This document shows positions 52,787 through 62,138 of a DNA stretch of 64,000 bases, piece after piece. The stretch spans positions 18,833,754 to 18,897,753 of the forward strand of contig CAIIXF020000011.1 in assembly GCA_903813345.2 (NCBI GenBank), in the 5' to 3' direction. A program made the position numbers and the translations under genes. The notes below the pieces were generated by a model. That model did not search any database. It was not told where the DNA came from and saw nothing but the letters and a program-made list of their open reading frames with translations. Source of the DNA: Owenia fusiformis. Lineage: Eukaryota > Annelida > Polychaeta > Sabellida > Oweniidae. Each line of letters starts with the position of its first letter. Positions within the stretch are counted from its first letter, which is position 1.

Positions 52787-55700
52787 GTACAGTACGTGCA
52801 AACTATTCTGAGTTGAAATAAAAATCCAAAATTCTTTAATCGGTAGAACATTTGTTATGAACAATTTTCTTACACATTATTGGGCTCATAGTTGCTTGTT
52901 TTAAACCAAGTTGTAGAGCTCAGAGTAAGTAAACTTTCATAAGTACATTAGTGAATTTCATTGAATGTTAAGAGTGAAATTTGAGGAATTATATCTATCA
53001 ATGAATCGGCAATCACATCAGTCATAGAAGCATTTCAAACACGTCAACGAAGCAATCCACGAAGAGCTCAATCTTGAATTTCTAAAGCATGACTGCTCAC
53101 TTAGCTTTGGTGTGGTACCAACAATCTTTATGCAACTGGATCATTCTGGTGTCCTGGGTACTTAAGCAAAAACAATCTTTTTGAGATGAAACTGGCAATG
53201 GTTGGCTAATTGAACCATAATGCAATTAATTGAGTCTCTTTTATTTCCAGGAAGACCAACTTGAAGAAATCGCTGATTATTTCAATATTACCGACGAAGT
53301 CGACCGCTTCAATCTGGATGTATTGCTCCAGCATTATGAAAACTTTGAACGAGACAGTACAGGAAATAAAAGTGTATTGGACATGGTAAGAAGATACACC
53401 CCCCCCCTCCATAAGTTCGACAACCGGACGTCTCCTTGTGGGTCACCTATCAAAGCCTGTGTATGTTTGACGATTTAAGAAAACTCATTAAATTATACAT
53501 CATACATTTCCGAACTATTGTGATAGAGGAATATGGTTAAGATTCAAAAATCGACTGGGTTTGATGTTATGTAATGGAATCTTCAGATTGCCAAACTTAT
53601 GGAGGGGAGTGTACATCAGTGATATTCTGTTAAACCAAAATCGTGCAGAATCTACCTATCCTGATTTTACAACTTATACACTGGCGGCTCTTCATAGATT
53701 CCGTTCCAATCGTGCTACTGATACCTATATGTATATACAGTAGTCCACTACAGCAAGCTGGCCGGGGCTATGATCGCATTCACCGAAGGCAGACCTTGAG
53801 TTTTAGATTTTTTTCTATTGCCAATTTCGAAAAAAAATTATAAAAGAAAGCACTTATACTTTGTTATATTGACGGTATCTCAATTTTTTTAAGATGTACA
53901 ATGTTAAAAAGTACAAAAACATACATTATTCAGTGTGGATTCTTAAATGGTACAAACTTTTAGTATGCAATCAACACCGTAATCAAGTTAGTATAATATA
54001 AGACACATATCCATGGATGAGCAGTTTTCATATGCAGATATAAACAAATTGAGTGTACATGTATTTTTTAATATTTTCTGATAGAACATAATATGAGATC
54101 TATCTGATAATTTTGAGCATTTAGGCATGAGAAATTGATGCAGCTGCCTTGTTTTTGGTTATGAAGATTGATATCAATTAATAATTAGATTAATGTTACC
54201 ACAAAACATTCTTGAAATCAAATTTTCGGAATATGAGCGGGGTGTTTATTAAAGATTTTATACAACTGAGAAATAAAATGTACACTTCGCATAGAAACGT
54301 TGACAGTCAGACTAATTATGATTCATCTAAGCCGAAATATCGATTTTGACCTTTAATTTTTCAACTTATTTATTATTTTGAGTGATGATTGTTAAACGCT
54401 TCATGGAATGGTCCCCTAAACATGGTGTGCTTTTTGTAAAATCAGCCATAACTGACGAACTCCTCTTTGTTGGCTAAACCATGGACATGTTCATGCACAC
54501 GCTCCTAAATAAACTTTGGATTAAAAGACACGAACAATTTATATTTTAGACGCCAGTAAGGTTTCTGAAGGACTACAAAAATCCTTGCTGGATAGCACGT
54601 AACACGAACATGTCCCCAAACTTTCATTTCCGCAAGGCGAATATGTCCGTCACTCCCAAGTGGGTGTCCGAGGTGGGGCGTAGTTTTGGCTGGAAGTTAC
54701 GTTGTTTACCATACTTCTATGTGGTAGGGATGGTGAAATCTGGAACATCGAACCTATTTCGCATGATCTCGAGAAACCCGGAAGTTGCGACACCGTTGCT
54801 GAAGGAGTACCACTGGTGGTCATACCTGAGAGCCCTAAACACCAAAGACCACAATCGAAGTAAGTTTGATAAGGGGGAATCATAATGGACAGGGAGTGGT
54901 TGAAGCAATCAACAAGGCATTAATCTGCAAAATGTCACCACCTACCATTTGCTACATACTCCGACCTCCACAACAACTCCAAACGCCGACTTCCGAACAC
55001 CATCCACAAAAAAAGTTGGAGACTATAACCAGATAATAATGTGTCAACACTTGTGGTGATGCCATAATAACCATACCACAATAATGCTTTTTTACAATCT
55101 TAATTTTGTTTTCTAAAAACAGAATAATCAAATGCAGAGTTGTTCAAATCCATTCGGAATTAAAATTGTGACGACATTGTGGCTAAGAACAAAACTGAAT
55201 AGAAAAGACAGCTATTCAAATCTTTCGTTAACTGGATGATGTAGAAAACATGAAAATGAGTGCTTGGACGGTACTAAGTTACATTTAATGTAGGAATTGA
55301 TTATTTCCAAGTGTCCTAAATTTGATATTATTGAAATAACTGCAGAGTTATTCAAAAGGTCACCATGGTATGTCCGGTCAATATTGACTTGTTTTTGAGT
55401 ATTTGACATGTTTGATAATCTGTGTATTGATGTAAAAGAGCGAAAAACTTGACAATATGTGTGATATTTAATGCAAATACCATTGATATGTTTTAGATAA
55501 GGTGTTTTCAAGGTTCCATAAATCGATCATTTCATAAAAAAGCAAAAGAGCAACACTGTTATCGCTAATATGCTGCCGCTTACTTGTACATGTATGATGT
55601 TCCTTTTTTCTTTCAGAACCATTACCTTTGTCCGATTACGTCAATGCGTTTGAAGGAATGGCAGTCAATATACGGAAAAGTCAAATGAAGGGAATGCAGA

Positions 55701-58246
55701 AAATAACTGGTACGAAAGTTCCACCGTAAGTTTACATGCATCCTGCTTTCAGTTCTGTCTTATTGAACTCTCTGAGTCTTGTCTGCTTCTGTTCAGTTCG
55801 AGTTTCAGCATGCCCGTAACTAAGGGGTTTTAATGGATTCGAGCATGGGCTTTAAGAGAGTGACCCCCCTGCCCAAAATGTCTTTTAAAACCATGCAGTA
55901 TTTCACCATTCTGAGCACTTTTTGGCCAAAATTGTCAAAACTAAACTCCACAAAGAATTTATCCCCCCCCCCTTGGCAAATCCTGGCTCAGGCCTATTCA
56001 GGTATAGCTGCTGGTGAGGAATGGTACCCCCTAAATGTGAAATGTAAGGCTATTTTGGCATTTGAAACTTCTGAGCTCGCATTTTTGGACCAAAATTGTC
56101 CAAAGTAAACTCCACCAAGAATTTGATCCCCCTTGGCTAATCCTGGCTCAGGCCTATTCAGGTATAGCTGCTGGTGCGAATTGGTACCCCCGAAATGTGA
56201 AATGTAGGGCTATTTGGCATTTGAAACTTCTGAGCTAGCACACTCGCACATAGTGGAAATGATATACCATAACATCACAACCGGGTAGTTGACGGAAGTC
56301 CCATATTGTTTTATTTTACCTTAGTATTTCAACTAGATTTAACATATCCAGGTAGAATCTGAATCAACACATCTTTTGAAATCGTTCATCTCCATGCTCA
56401 ATCGAGGCAATCCATAATAATTTAATAAATGTTGCATATCTGAAAGTTTGAAGTTTTTTCAATCGATGCATTGTAGGATTTATCCTTGCTGCAAGGACAT
56501 TTTATATACGTTAGACAGACACATTGAGTTTGAGCATAAATGAAGTCCTTTGGGGAAGGATGTGTAGGATTTATTCTCGATTTGTTAAGTTGTCTCTATG
56601 TGTTCACAAACAGGCGAGGCAAGTGCCAGTACAGCTTGGTGGACAGGGCTAGAAAAGTGGGATCGCCATAAAGGACCTAAACGGACCAATGGACACTATA
56701 TCGCACACATACAACCCAATGCTAAAATAATCTTCATTCTGAGGAACCCGGTTGACAGGTACATGTAGGTTCTTATGCCCATTGGTAAGTAGGTTTGTGT
56801 GTCCATTAGCCAGTAGGGTCTTATGTCCATTGGTTAGTAGGTTTGTGTGTCCATTAGCCAGTAGGGTCGTTTGTCCATTGGTTAGTAGGTTTATGTGTCC
56901 ATTAGCCAGTGAGCTCTTATATGTCCATTGGTTAGTAGGTTTGTGTGTCCATTAGCCAATAGACTCGTATGTCCCCTGGCTAGTAGCTTTATGTGTCAAA
57001 TAGCCATTAGGCTCTTTAGTTCACTGGCCAACAAACTCTTATGTCCTCTGGCTAGTAGGTTCTTATATCCGCTGGTAAATGGGCGCTTGTGCCCACTGGC
57101 TAGTAGGTTCTTTCGTCCACTGACTTTAAGGTTCTTACGTTCACTAGACAGTAGGCTCTTGTGCCCACTAGCCAATACTAGTAAGCTATTAGGTTCACTG
57201 GCCAGTAGGTAATCTTCGAAACCCACTACGTTTAAAGTGGTCGTAGGATTCGGATTTTTTTCAAGATTTAATCGATGCGAGCGATGCGTGCTGCATGCCC
57301 AAAATAAATTTGTACTCCATGAGAAAAATTTTAGGGGATCAATGACTTGTGAATTTACAAGTCATGCAGGGTCTTTTGTTCACTGGCCAGAATTAAAGCC
57401 TGGGAATTAAAGGCTCAATTTACATATTGCTTCGTGTATTTCAGGCTCTACTCAGAGTACATGTTCTTTAGCACCAACCTGCCAAAGTCCCCAGAGGATT
57501 TCCATAGCAAAGCAATCATCGCCATTACTGAGTTCCAGAGATGCCTCAAGTCAGGGGTGACGCTCAGAGCATGCGTTTATGAAAAGAATATTAAAAACCT
57601 CAGAGAGGTTGGCTATCCATGGGTAAGTGTACTGAATACAAATAAATAGAACCGAACTCTTGTTCAGCTGCCAAATCCCTGAGCTAAGAAGCTAAGTCTG
57701 ACGAAGGGCAATTTTCAAGGGATAAACAATGAGTCTTAGGTATTAGGAAAAATAATGACCAAGGGGCGAAGCTGGATAGTACACTCTGTGTCTTCTGTTT
57801 AGCTTGTTTACTAAATACGCATGCTGCAGTGATCCAGGGAAAAGTCAGAATTTTTATTTAATGTTATGGTTACCTTGTACAAACCCCATAAATCATATTA
57901 ACTGATAGTTTCATCACACCACTTTTTCCAATATTCAAATGAAACATTAATTACAGACGGCTAGATGCTATGTATTCTAAAATTACTTTCAATAGAGGAC
58001 TTTCCATATAGCTTTGAAATCTCGTTTAAGTCTCGTTTTTAATGATATTTAGGAGATCTGCATTTTCATTTCAGTTTTCATGCTATTTATTCAAAAATTA
58101 CTTATTCTAGCTGCGCCTCCATATTGGCGTTTACTACGTTGTGGTTGAGGAATGGATACGGCTGTTTGGGCATGAGCATGTGTTAGTAGTTAATACACAC
58201 GTCATGGATGAAACGATGCCTCGTCTCTTTAGCTTCCTACAATGTA
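52517..58246 (+). CDS. CHST15: CHST15-like carbohydrate sulfotransferase (7 exons, 3' end missing)
   Basis: Seven exons join in phase to 422 residues. The protein is a predicted type II Golgi membrane enzyme that would transfer sulfate from PAPS to a glycosaminoglycan; human CHST15 sulfates position 6 of GalNAc-4-sulfate in chondroitin sulfate. Signal anchor at about 38-58 (VAFAICLLYAIIWIILDLGA). The stem and catalytic domain have LRCLPYFYVVGMVKSGTSNL (195-204 forms the 5'-phosphosulfate loop), KEYHWW (220-225), GEASAST (about 270) and the 3'-phosphate motif RNPVDRLYSEY (about 313). Human CHST15 carries LRCLPHFYIIGQPKCGTTDL, KEPHWW, GEASAST and RDPVERLYSDY. The start is the first ATG after an in-frame TGA. 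Human CHST15 continues well past this point, so at least one exon is missing; the satellite downstream may be an intron. Invertebrates often have many such paralogues, so the exact acceptor is not predictable. Confidence 0.88.
53251..53385 (+). CDS. CHST15: CHST15-like exon 2: stem region
   Basis: 135 nt, acceptor TTTATTTCCAG, donor GTAAGA, phase 0 at both ends. It encodes EDQLEEIADYFNITDEVDRF and NLDVLLQHYENFERD. NIT is a possible N-glycosylation site. Confidence 0.82.
54550..54859 (+). CDS. CHST15: CHST15-like exon 3: 5'-phosphosulfate-binding loop
   Basis: 310 nt, acceptor ATATTTTAG, donor GTAAGT, phase 0 in and one base out. It encodes RFLKDYKNPCWIAR, LRCLPYFYVVGMVKSGTSNL, RNPEVATPLLKEYHWW. 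The PAPS loop has K-S-G-T, conserving the Lys, Gly and Thr used by sulfotransferases. Confidence 0.93.
54913..55062 (-). repeat. Short interspersed repeat family A, copy 9 (reverse)
   Basis: Reverse orientation: CAAGGCATTAATCTGCAAAA, CACCACCTACCATTTGCTAC, AAAAGTTGGAGACTATAACC and ACTTGTGGTGATG. In an intron of the sulfotransferase gene. Confidence 0.85.
55617..55709 (+). CDS. CHST15: CHST15-like exon 4
   Basis: 93 nt, acceptor TTTCTTTCAG. It encodes PLPLSDYVNAFEGMAVNIRK and SQMKGMQKITG. The donor is GTACGA at 55710, chosen because it recreates the conserved GEASAST motif with the next exon. A closer-to-consensus GTAAGT lies 16 nt downstream but shifts the frame. Confidence 0.8.
55805..56230 (+). 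repeat. MITE fragment plus ~160-bp tandem duplication
   Basis: Starts with ATGCCCGTAACTAAGGGG and AAAACCATGCAGTATTTCAC, related to the 6855 MITE. Then two adjacent copies (about 55929-56085 and 56090-56235) share CCTGGCTCAGGCCTATTCAG, GTATAGCTGCTGGTG and GGCATTTGAAACTTCTGAGC. Non-coding. Confidence 0.75.
56614..56758 (+). CDS. CHST15: CHST15-like exon 5: GEASAST and 3'-phosphate motif
   Basis: 145 nt, acceptor TTCACAAACAG (pyrimidine-poor), donor GTACAT, two bases in and two out. It encodes EASASTAWWTGLEKWDRHKG and AKIIFILRNPVD, the strand and Arg of the 3'-phosphate-binding site. Confidence 0.9.
56760..57215 (+). repeat. 24-bp minisatellite with 48-bp higher-order unit
   Basis: About 18 copies of a TGTCCATTAGCCAGTAGGNT-type 24-bp unit alternating with TGTCCATTGGTTAGTAGGTT. 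Eight codons per unit give an artefactual CPLASRFV-type frame. It starts at the donor of exon 5 and nearly fills a 686-bp intron. Confidence 0.9.
57445..57622 (+). CDS. CHST15: CHST15-like exon 6
   Basis: 178 nt, acceptor TGTATTTCAG, donor GTAAGT, one base in and phase 0 out. It encodes LYSEYMFFSTNLPKSPEDFH, KAIIAITEFQRCLKSG and LRACVYEKNIKNLREV, parallel to human LYSDYLYFASSNKSADDFH and LRACVYNN. Confidence 0.93.
58111..58246 (+). CDS. CHST15: CHST15-like exon 7 (last visible)
   Basis: 136 nt, acceptor CTTATTCTAG, donor GTGAGT, phase 0 in and one base out. It encodes LRLHIGVYYVVVEEWIRLFG, VLVVNTHVMDETMPRLFSFL and QC, parallel to human LQVGLYAVYLLDWLSVF and ILRLEDHASN. No later exon follows in the remaining 5.7 kb. 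Confidence 0.85.
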
Positions 58247-58740
58247 GTGAGTAAATGGGACTACTAGTATTACTCTAAGAGCGAGGAGGAAAATTTTTAA
58301 TAAATGGAGTATAGTTGGTTTGGCAGCATTTTCAGTTAGGGGAAAGTCTTGGATGAAAATTCTACCTAGGTGATAGCTTCACAGAGTGGTACATAATTCT
58401 TTTTTTCCAGGGGTTAGCCCCCCACCCCCCAAAAACACCCCACCTCGGTAAAATAATTTTTTCATTCTCAATAACTTTAGATATCTTGATGTTTGTAAGT
58501 TGCATATATAGACATTATATATATGAATCATTTGAAAAATAAATAATGCCAATCACTCCTACAGAATTTGAATAATAGTACAAAGTGTGTACCCTAGGGG
58601 GCAAATTCGTGACCCATTTTCTTACTATTTAGAGCCTCACTTTTCAATTAGACACTGGAAGACATTGGAAAAATTCATGTGAAGTGCCCAGTAGCAGTCC
58701 TATGAGCCCTGAAAGTTTCAACCTAATTGAAGCGGTAGGA
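58247..58740. other. Intron start before the satellite
   Basis: No coding sequence. C/A-rich patch at 58416-58445 (CCCCCCACCCCCCAAAAACA). Confidence 0.6.
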
Positions 58741-60030
58741 GCCAAGAAAAAAATTGTTGATTTTTTGAAAATTTTGACATTTTCGAGATGGGTGATTTTG
58801 TGTATGACTATAGCTGACGCTTATAGTTTCTAGATCCATCCCTCTTTGATGTTAAATATGGTTTTAAAGTGCAGAACTAAGATGTAAAAAATAATTAAAA
58901 TGGGTTTTAAGGAAGTTTAAAGTTTTAAATAAGTCCAAAATTTAAAGAATTGTACAATATCAGGTCTGAATTTATGAATTTCAGGTATGACCTTGGATGA
59001 GCCTTATGTTTTTTATATCTGTCCCTCTTTGATGATATTTATGGTATTTTTTGTAATAAACTAAGCTGTAAAATATAATTCAGATGGATTTTAAGAAGGT
59101 TTAAGGATTTTAACAAGTCAAAATTTGAAGAATTGTATTATATAAGGTCTGAATTTATGAATTTCAGGTAAGACCTTGGGTAAGCCTTATATTTTTTACA
59201 TCAGTCCCTCTTTGATGATATGTATTGTTTTGTAGTGTGGAACTAGGATGTAAAAAACAATTAAGGTGGATTTTAAGAAGGTTTTAGGATTTTCAGTTCA
59301 AAATGTGAAAAACTGTATAATATTAGGTCTGCAATTAACACATTTCAAGTATAACCTTGGTTGGTTCTCATGTTTTTTTACACCTATCCCCTTTTCATGA
59401 TATATTTGGTTTAGTAGAGTTTAAATAATATGCATAACATAATTTAGATGGGTTTTAAAAAACTAAATGTTTTAAACAAGTTCAAAATCTTGGCGATTGT
59501 ACAATATCAGATCTGAAATTAACAGATTTCAAGTATAACCTTTGTTGGCCCTTATGTTTTTAACATCCCTTTTTGATGATATATATGGTTTAGCAGTGTG
59601 GAACTAAAAGGTGAAACATAATTAAAATGGGTTTTAAGGAGGTTTAAGGTTTTAAACAAGTTCAAAACTTGACAAATTGTGCAATATGAGACCTGAAATA
59701 AACAAATTTCAGGTATAGCTTTAGATGAGCCTTATGTTTTTTACATATATCTCTCTTTGATAACATATATGGTTTTGTAGTATGGAACTAAGATGTAAAA
59801 CATAATTTAGATGGGTTTTTAAGAAGTTTTAGGTTCTAAAGAGGTTCAAAACTTGACAAATTGCACAATATCAGGTCTGAAATTAACAAATTTCAGGTAT
59901 AGATTTGGATGATCCTCACGCTCTTTACATTCTAAACCTCTTTGATGATTTACATGGTTCTGTAGTGTGGGACTAAAATGTAAAACATAATTTAGGAATT
60001 TTGGGTTTTAAGGAAGTTTAACCCTAATGT
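58740..60030 (+). repeat. ~180-bp satellite, forward array (about 7 copies)
   Basis: Units share GGAACTAAGATGTAAAACAT, GGGTTTTAAGGAAGTTTAAG, TTGTACAATATCAGGTCTGA and CTCTTTGATGATAT. The GAACTAA landmark recurs at about 58872, 59054, 59236, 59598, 59783 and 59966, spacing 177-185 bp. Copies are diverged. Confidence 0.92.
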
Positions 60031-60310
60031 CTGCAGGGGAGGGGGGTCAAATTGACCTACCCCTCCGTTTTTTAAATGGTACTTTTTGCAAATTTTTCTT
60101 GTGCCATCATTATTATTTTTAGCTTGAGCCACAGATAAATGACACCTTTTGGTGTAAAGATCAAGGTGATTGGAGTAGAGGTGCAAAGTTATGAAAGTCC
60201 AAAGTTGATCCCAATAAAAATGAAATTTATGAAATATTGATGGTTACCCTGTTTTTAATACTATAAAAAATGCAAAATGATGATAATTTCTAGATAATCA
60301 TTTAGCAATA
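60031..60310. other. Spacer between opposed satellite arrays
   Basis: About 280-300 bp of unrelated sequence at the centre of symmetry: the left arm ends in AGGAATTTTGGGTTTTAAGG (59996) and the right arm starts with its complement CCTTAAAACCCCAAATTCCT (60331). It includes GGGGAGGGGGGTCAAATTGA. Confidence 0.8.
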
Positions 60311-60849
60311 AGTAATAAATATAAACCTCCTTAAAACCCCAAATTCCTAAATTTTGTTTACATTTTAGTTCCACACTACAAAACCATGTAAATGTACAAT
60401 TTGTTTTGTTTTGAACTTCTTGAAAACCTTAAAGAGAGAATCAGATCCAGCAAGCAGCCAAACAAAAAATTGTTTAAATTTTTGAATATTTCTGGCATAT
60501 GTCATTCCTTTTCATGTCAATTTGCTAAAAATCCCCAAAGTGCACACTTTATTTCAGGAAAACTAAAGATTTCTACAATAATGTATTATTTTCCCATAGG
60601 AATGGTTACCATTCTTATTATTTTGGGAGTATTTAAACACTTTTCCCTCATCTTTGCACTTTGAATCCATTATAACTTCACCGGTTTTAACACATCATGA
60701 ATCTTTTTAAAGATATTGTATTTTAGATTGTAAGGAATAGCTTGGTAGGTGAATTGTACATGTTGTTGTAATTTTATCACCCCTATAGATCTGATTCTGC
60801 CTTTTAACTTCCTTAAAACCGATCGATCTAAATTATGTTTTACATCTTA

Positions 60850-62138
60850 CACGGTGTATAACCCAAACGCTCCTACATGCACGACGGAGCGTTTCATTTA
60901 CGCGGAAACGCTCCGGAGCGAAATAAAATGGCGGCTAATGAAGATTCCACTATGACCGTAAGTATTGTTCCTCTCGTTTCTCTTACATATCATATGTTAT
61001 GGTGAAATATTATGTACCATTCGATGAACAATACCGTGAGCAAAGATCTGATTTATTCAACTTCTGGTGGTAAACTGTTATTTGCTTGATCAAAGCTCCG
61101 TAGTGTAGATCGAACGAATCTGAAGATGACGATTTGACCACAAATTACGAATTAAACTAGTATTTCTATGAAAACGTTAATCTTTCTGTTAAAGTAGTAG
61201 ATCACAAACTCGTATATTCTCATTTCCTAAAATCCCAGTCCAAATCCATTACTTGTTCTCGAGAAATCGCTTGTTTTCCTCGAAACGCTCCGTCGATTTA
61301 GAACACAATTTTAGAAACGCTCTTACCATTTTGTTTTGATGTGATTTTCAGATTATTAGAGAAGAGTTTCGAATCGAATCTATCTCTCAAAAACGTGTTG
61401 TACTTGTTAGGCAAATTGAAACATCTGAACCTGGTGGTGCTAAACGTGCAACTAGCTGATTTAAGCCTACATTAGATGATCTCATGCCTACATATGTGCT
61501 AACTCATAAAACTATAGAAAAAAACGAAAATTTATATGTGAATTAATCTTTCTTCTATTGATGCCAAGGGGTATAATAGATCTTTTCTTTCTCTTCCTGA
61601 AAAGAAAAGGCAAGCTATATATTTCCTAAACTGATCTAGACAACCGGAGCGTTTCCAGTTCACTGTGTTAACCAGATCGGAGCGTTTCTTGAATATGAGA
61701 ATGTCATCATTTTTAAGACTGGATTTTCGGTCATCAAATCACTATTACGATAATGTATGGTGCGTTGAAGCATTGGAATTTGACTAAAATATACGTTGGT
61801 GCTCTAATCTTAGCTCAACTAATCACATGAATCGACAAAAGGGGTTTTGACCGGTAGAATGACAAATACGTTTTTGAATTTTGATAACTATACTGCTTCG
61901 TACAGCTCTTCCTAATTGCTTCAAACGTCAACAGCCAGCCAAGTACAACATGAAAATCACACCCATCGAATGGTATACTCGAAATATGTAACTCATACTT
62001 ATTTCCATTATTGGGGAAATCGTCAGACGGCTCATCATTCCCGCCAGTCAGTTTTCCTACTCCGGAGCGTTTCTTTGTTTAATTTCAGTAATGAAACGCT
62101 CCGTCGTGCATGTAGGAGCGTTTGGGTTATACACCGTG
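60850..62138. mobile_element. 1289-bp DNA element with perfect 49-bp inverted repeats and 5-bp TSD
   Basis: The 49-bp ends (CACGGTGTATAACCCAAACG..., 60850-60898 and 62090-62138) are perfect inverted repeats. TCTTA at 60845-60849 and 62139-62143 is a duplicated piece of the satellite landmark TTTACATCTTAGTTCC, so the insertion site is reconstructed exactly. The interior is unlike the satellite. It carries ten copies of GGAGCGTTTC (or complement) and a small spliced frame. A CAC-start plus 5-bp duplication resembles Transib/RAG-type elements, but the symmetric end can also be read as ACACGGTG with a 3-bp CTT duplication, which fits other groups. No transposase is recognisable. Confidence 0.88.
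60928..61459 (+). CDS. Candidate two-exon 45-residue reading frame inside the TIR element
   Basis: Exon 1 at 60928-60957 (MAANEDSTMT) starts at an ATG in a strong context (AAAATGG) and ends at a GTAAGT donor. Exon 2 at 61352-61459 follows a GTGATTTTCAG acceptor, in phase 0, and reads IIREEFRIESISQKRVVLVR, then QIETSEPGGAKRATS and TGA at 61457. The frame is open for 28 further codons after that TGA (FKPTLDDLMPTYVLTHKTIE...) to TAA at 61544, so the TGA may have interrupted a longer protein. I do not recognise the protein. It could be a transposon gene remnant, a captured host exon pair, or chance. Both exons lie between the GGAGCGTTTC motif clusters. Confidence 0.4.

Noticed and set aside
53386-53843. 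Frames at 53390-53478 and 53561-53843 as extra sulfotransferase exons
   Set aside because: They lie in the intron after a GTAAGA donor, have no sulfotransferase similarity, and the flanking exons already join in phase.
54610-54908. Reverse-strand frames opposite the sulfotransferase exon
   Set aside because: They are shadows of the conserved + strand coding exon with PAPS-loop motifs.
56752-57212. Cys/Leu-rich repeat frames (CPLASRF...) on the + strand
   Set aside because: They derive from the 24-bp minisatellite in an intron, directly after a GT donor.
60850-60898. Recombination signal sequence (RSS) at the element end
   Set aside because: The heptamer is one mismatch off, but no A-rich nonamer appears at 12- or 23-bp spacing.
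60749-60955. 68-codon + strand frame crossing into the TIR element
   Set aside because: It spans satellite sequence and the element boundary, so it cannot be an ancestral gene; the ATG frame at 60928 is in a different phase.
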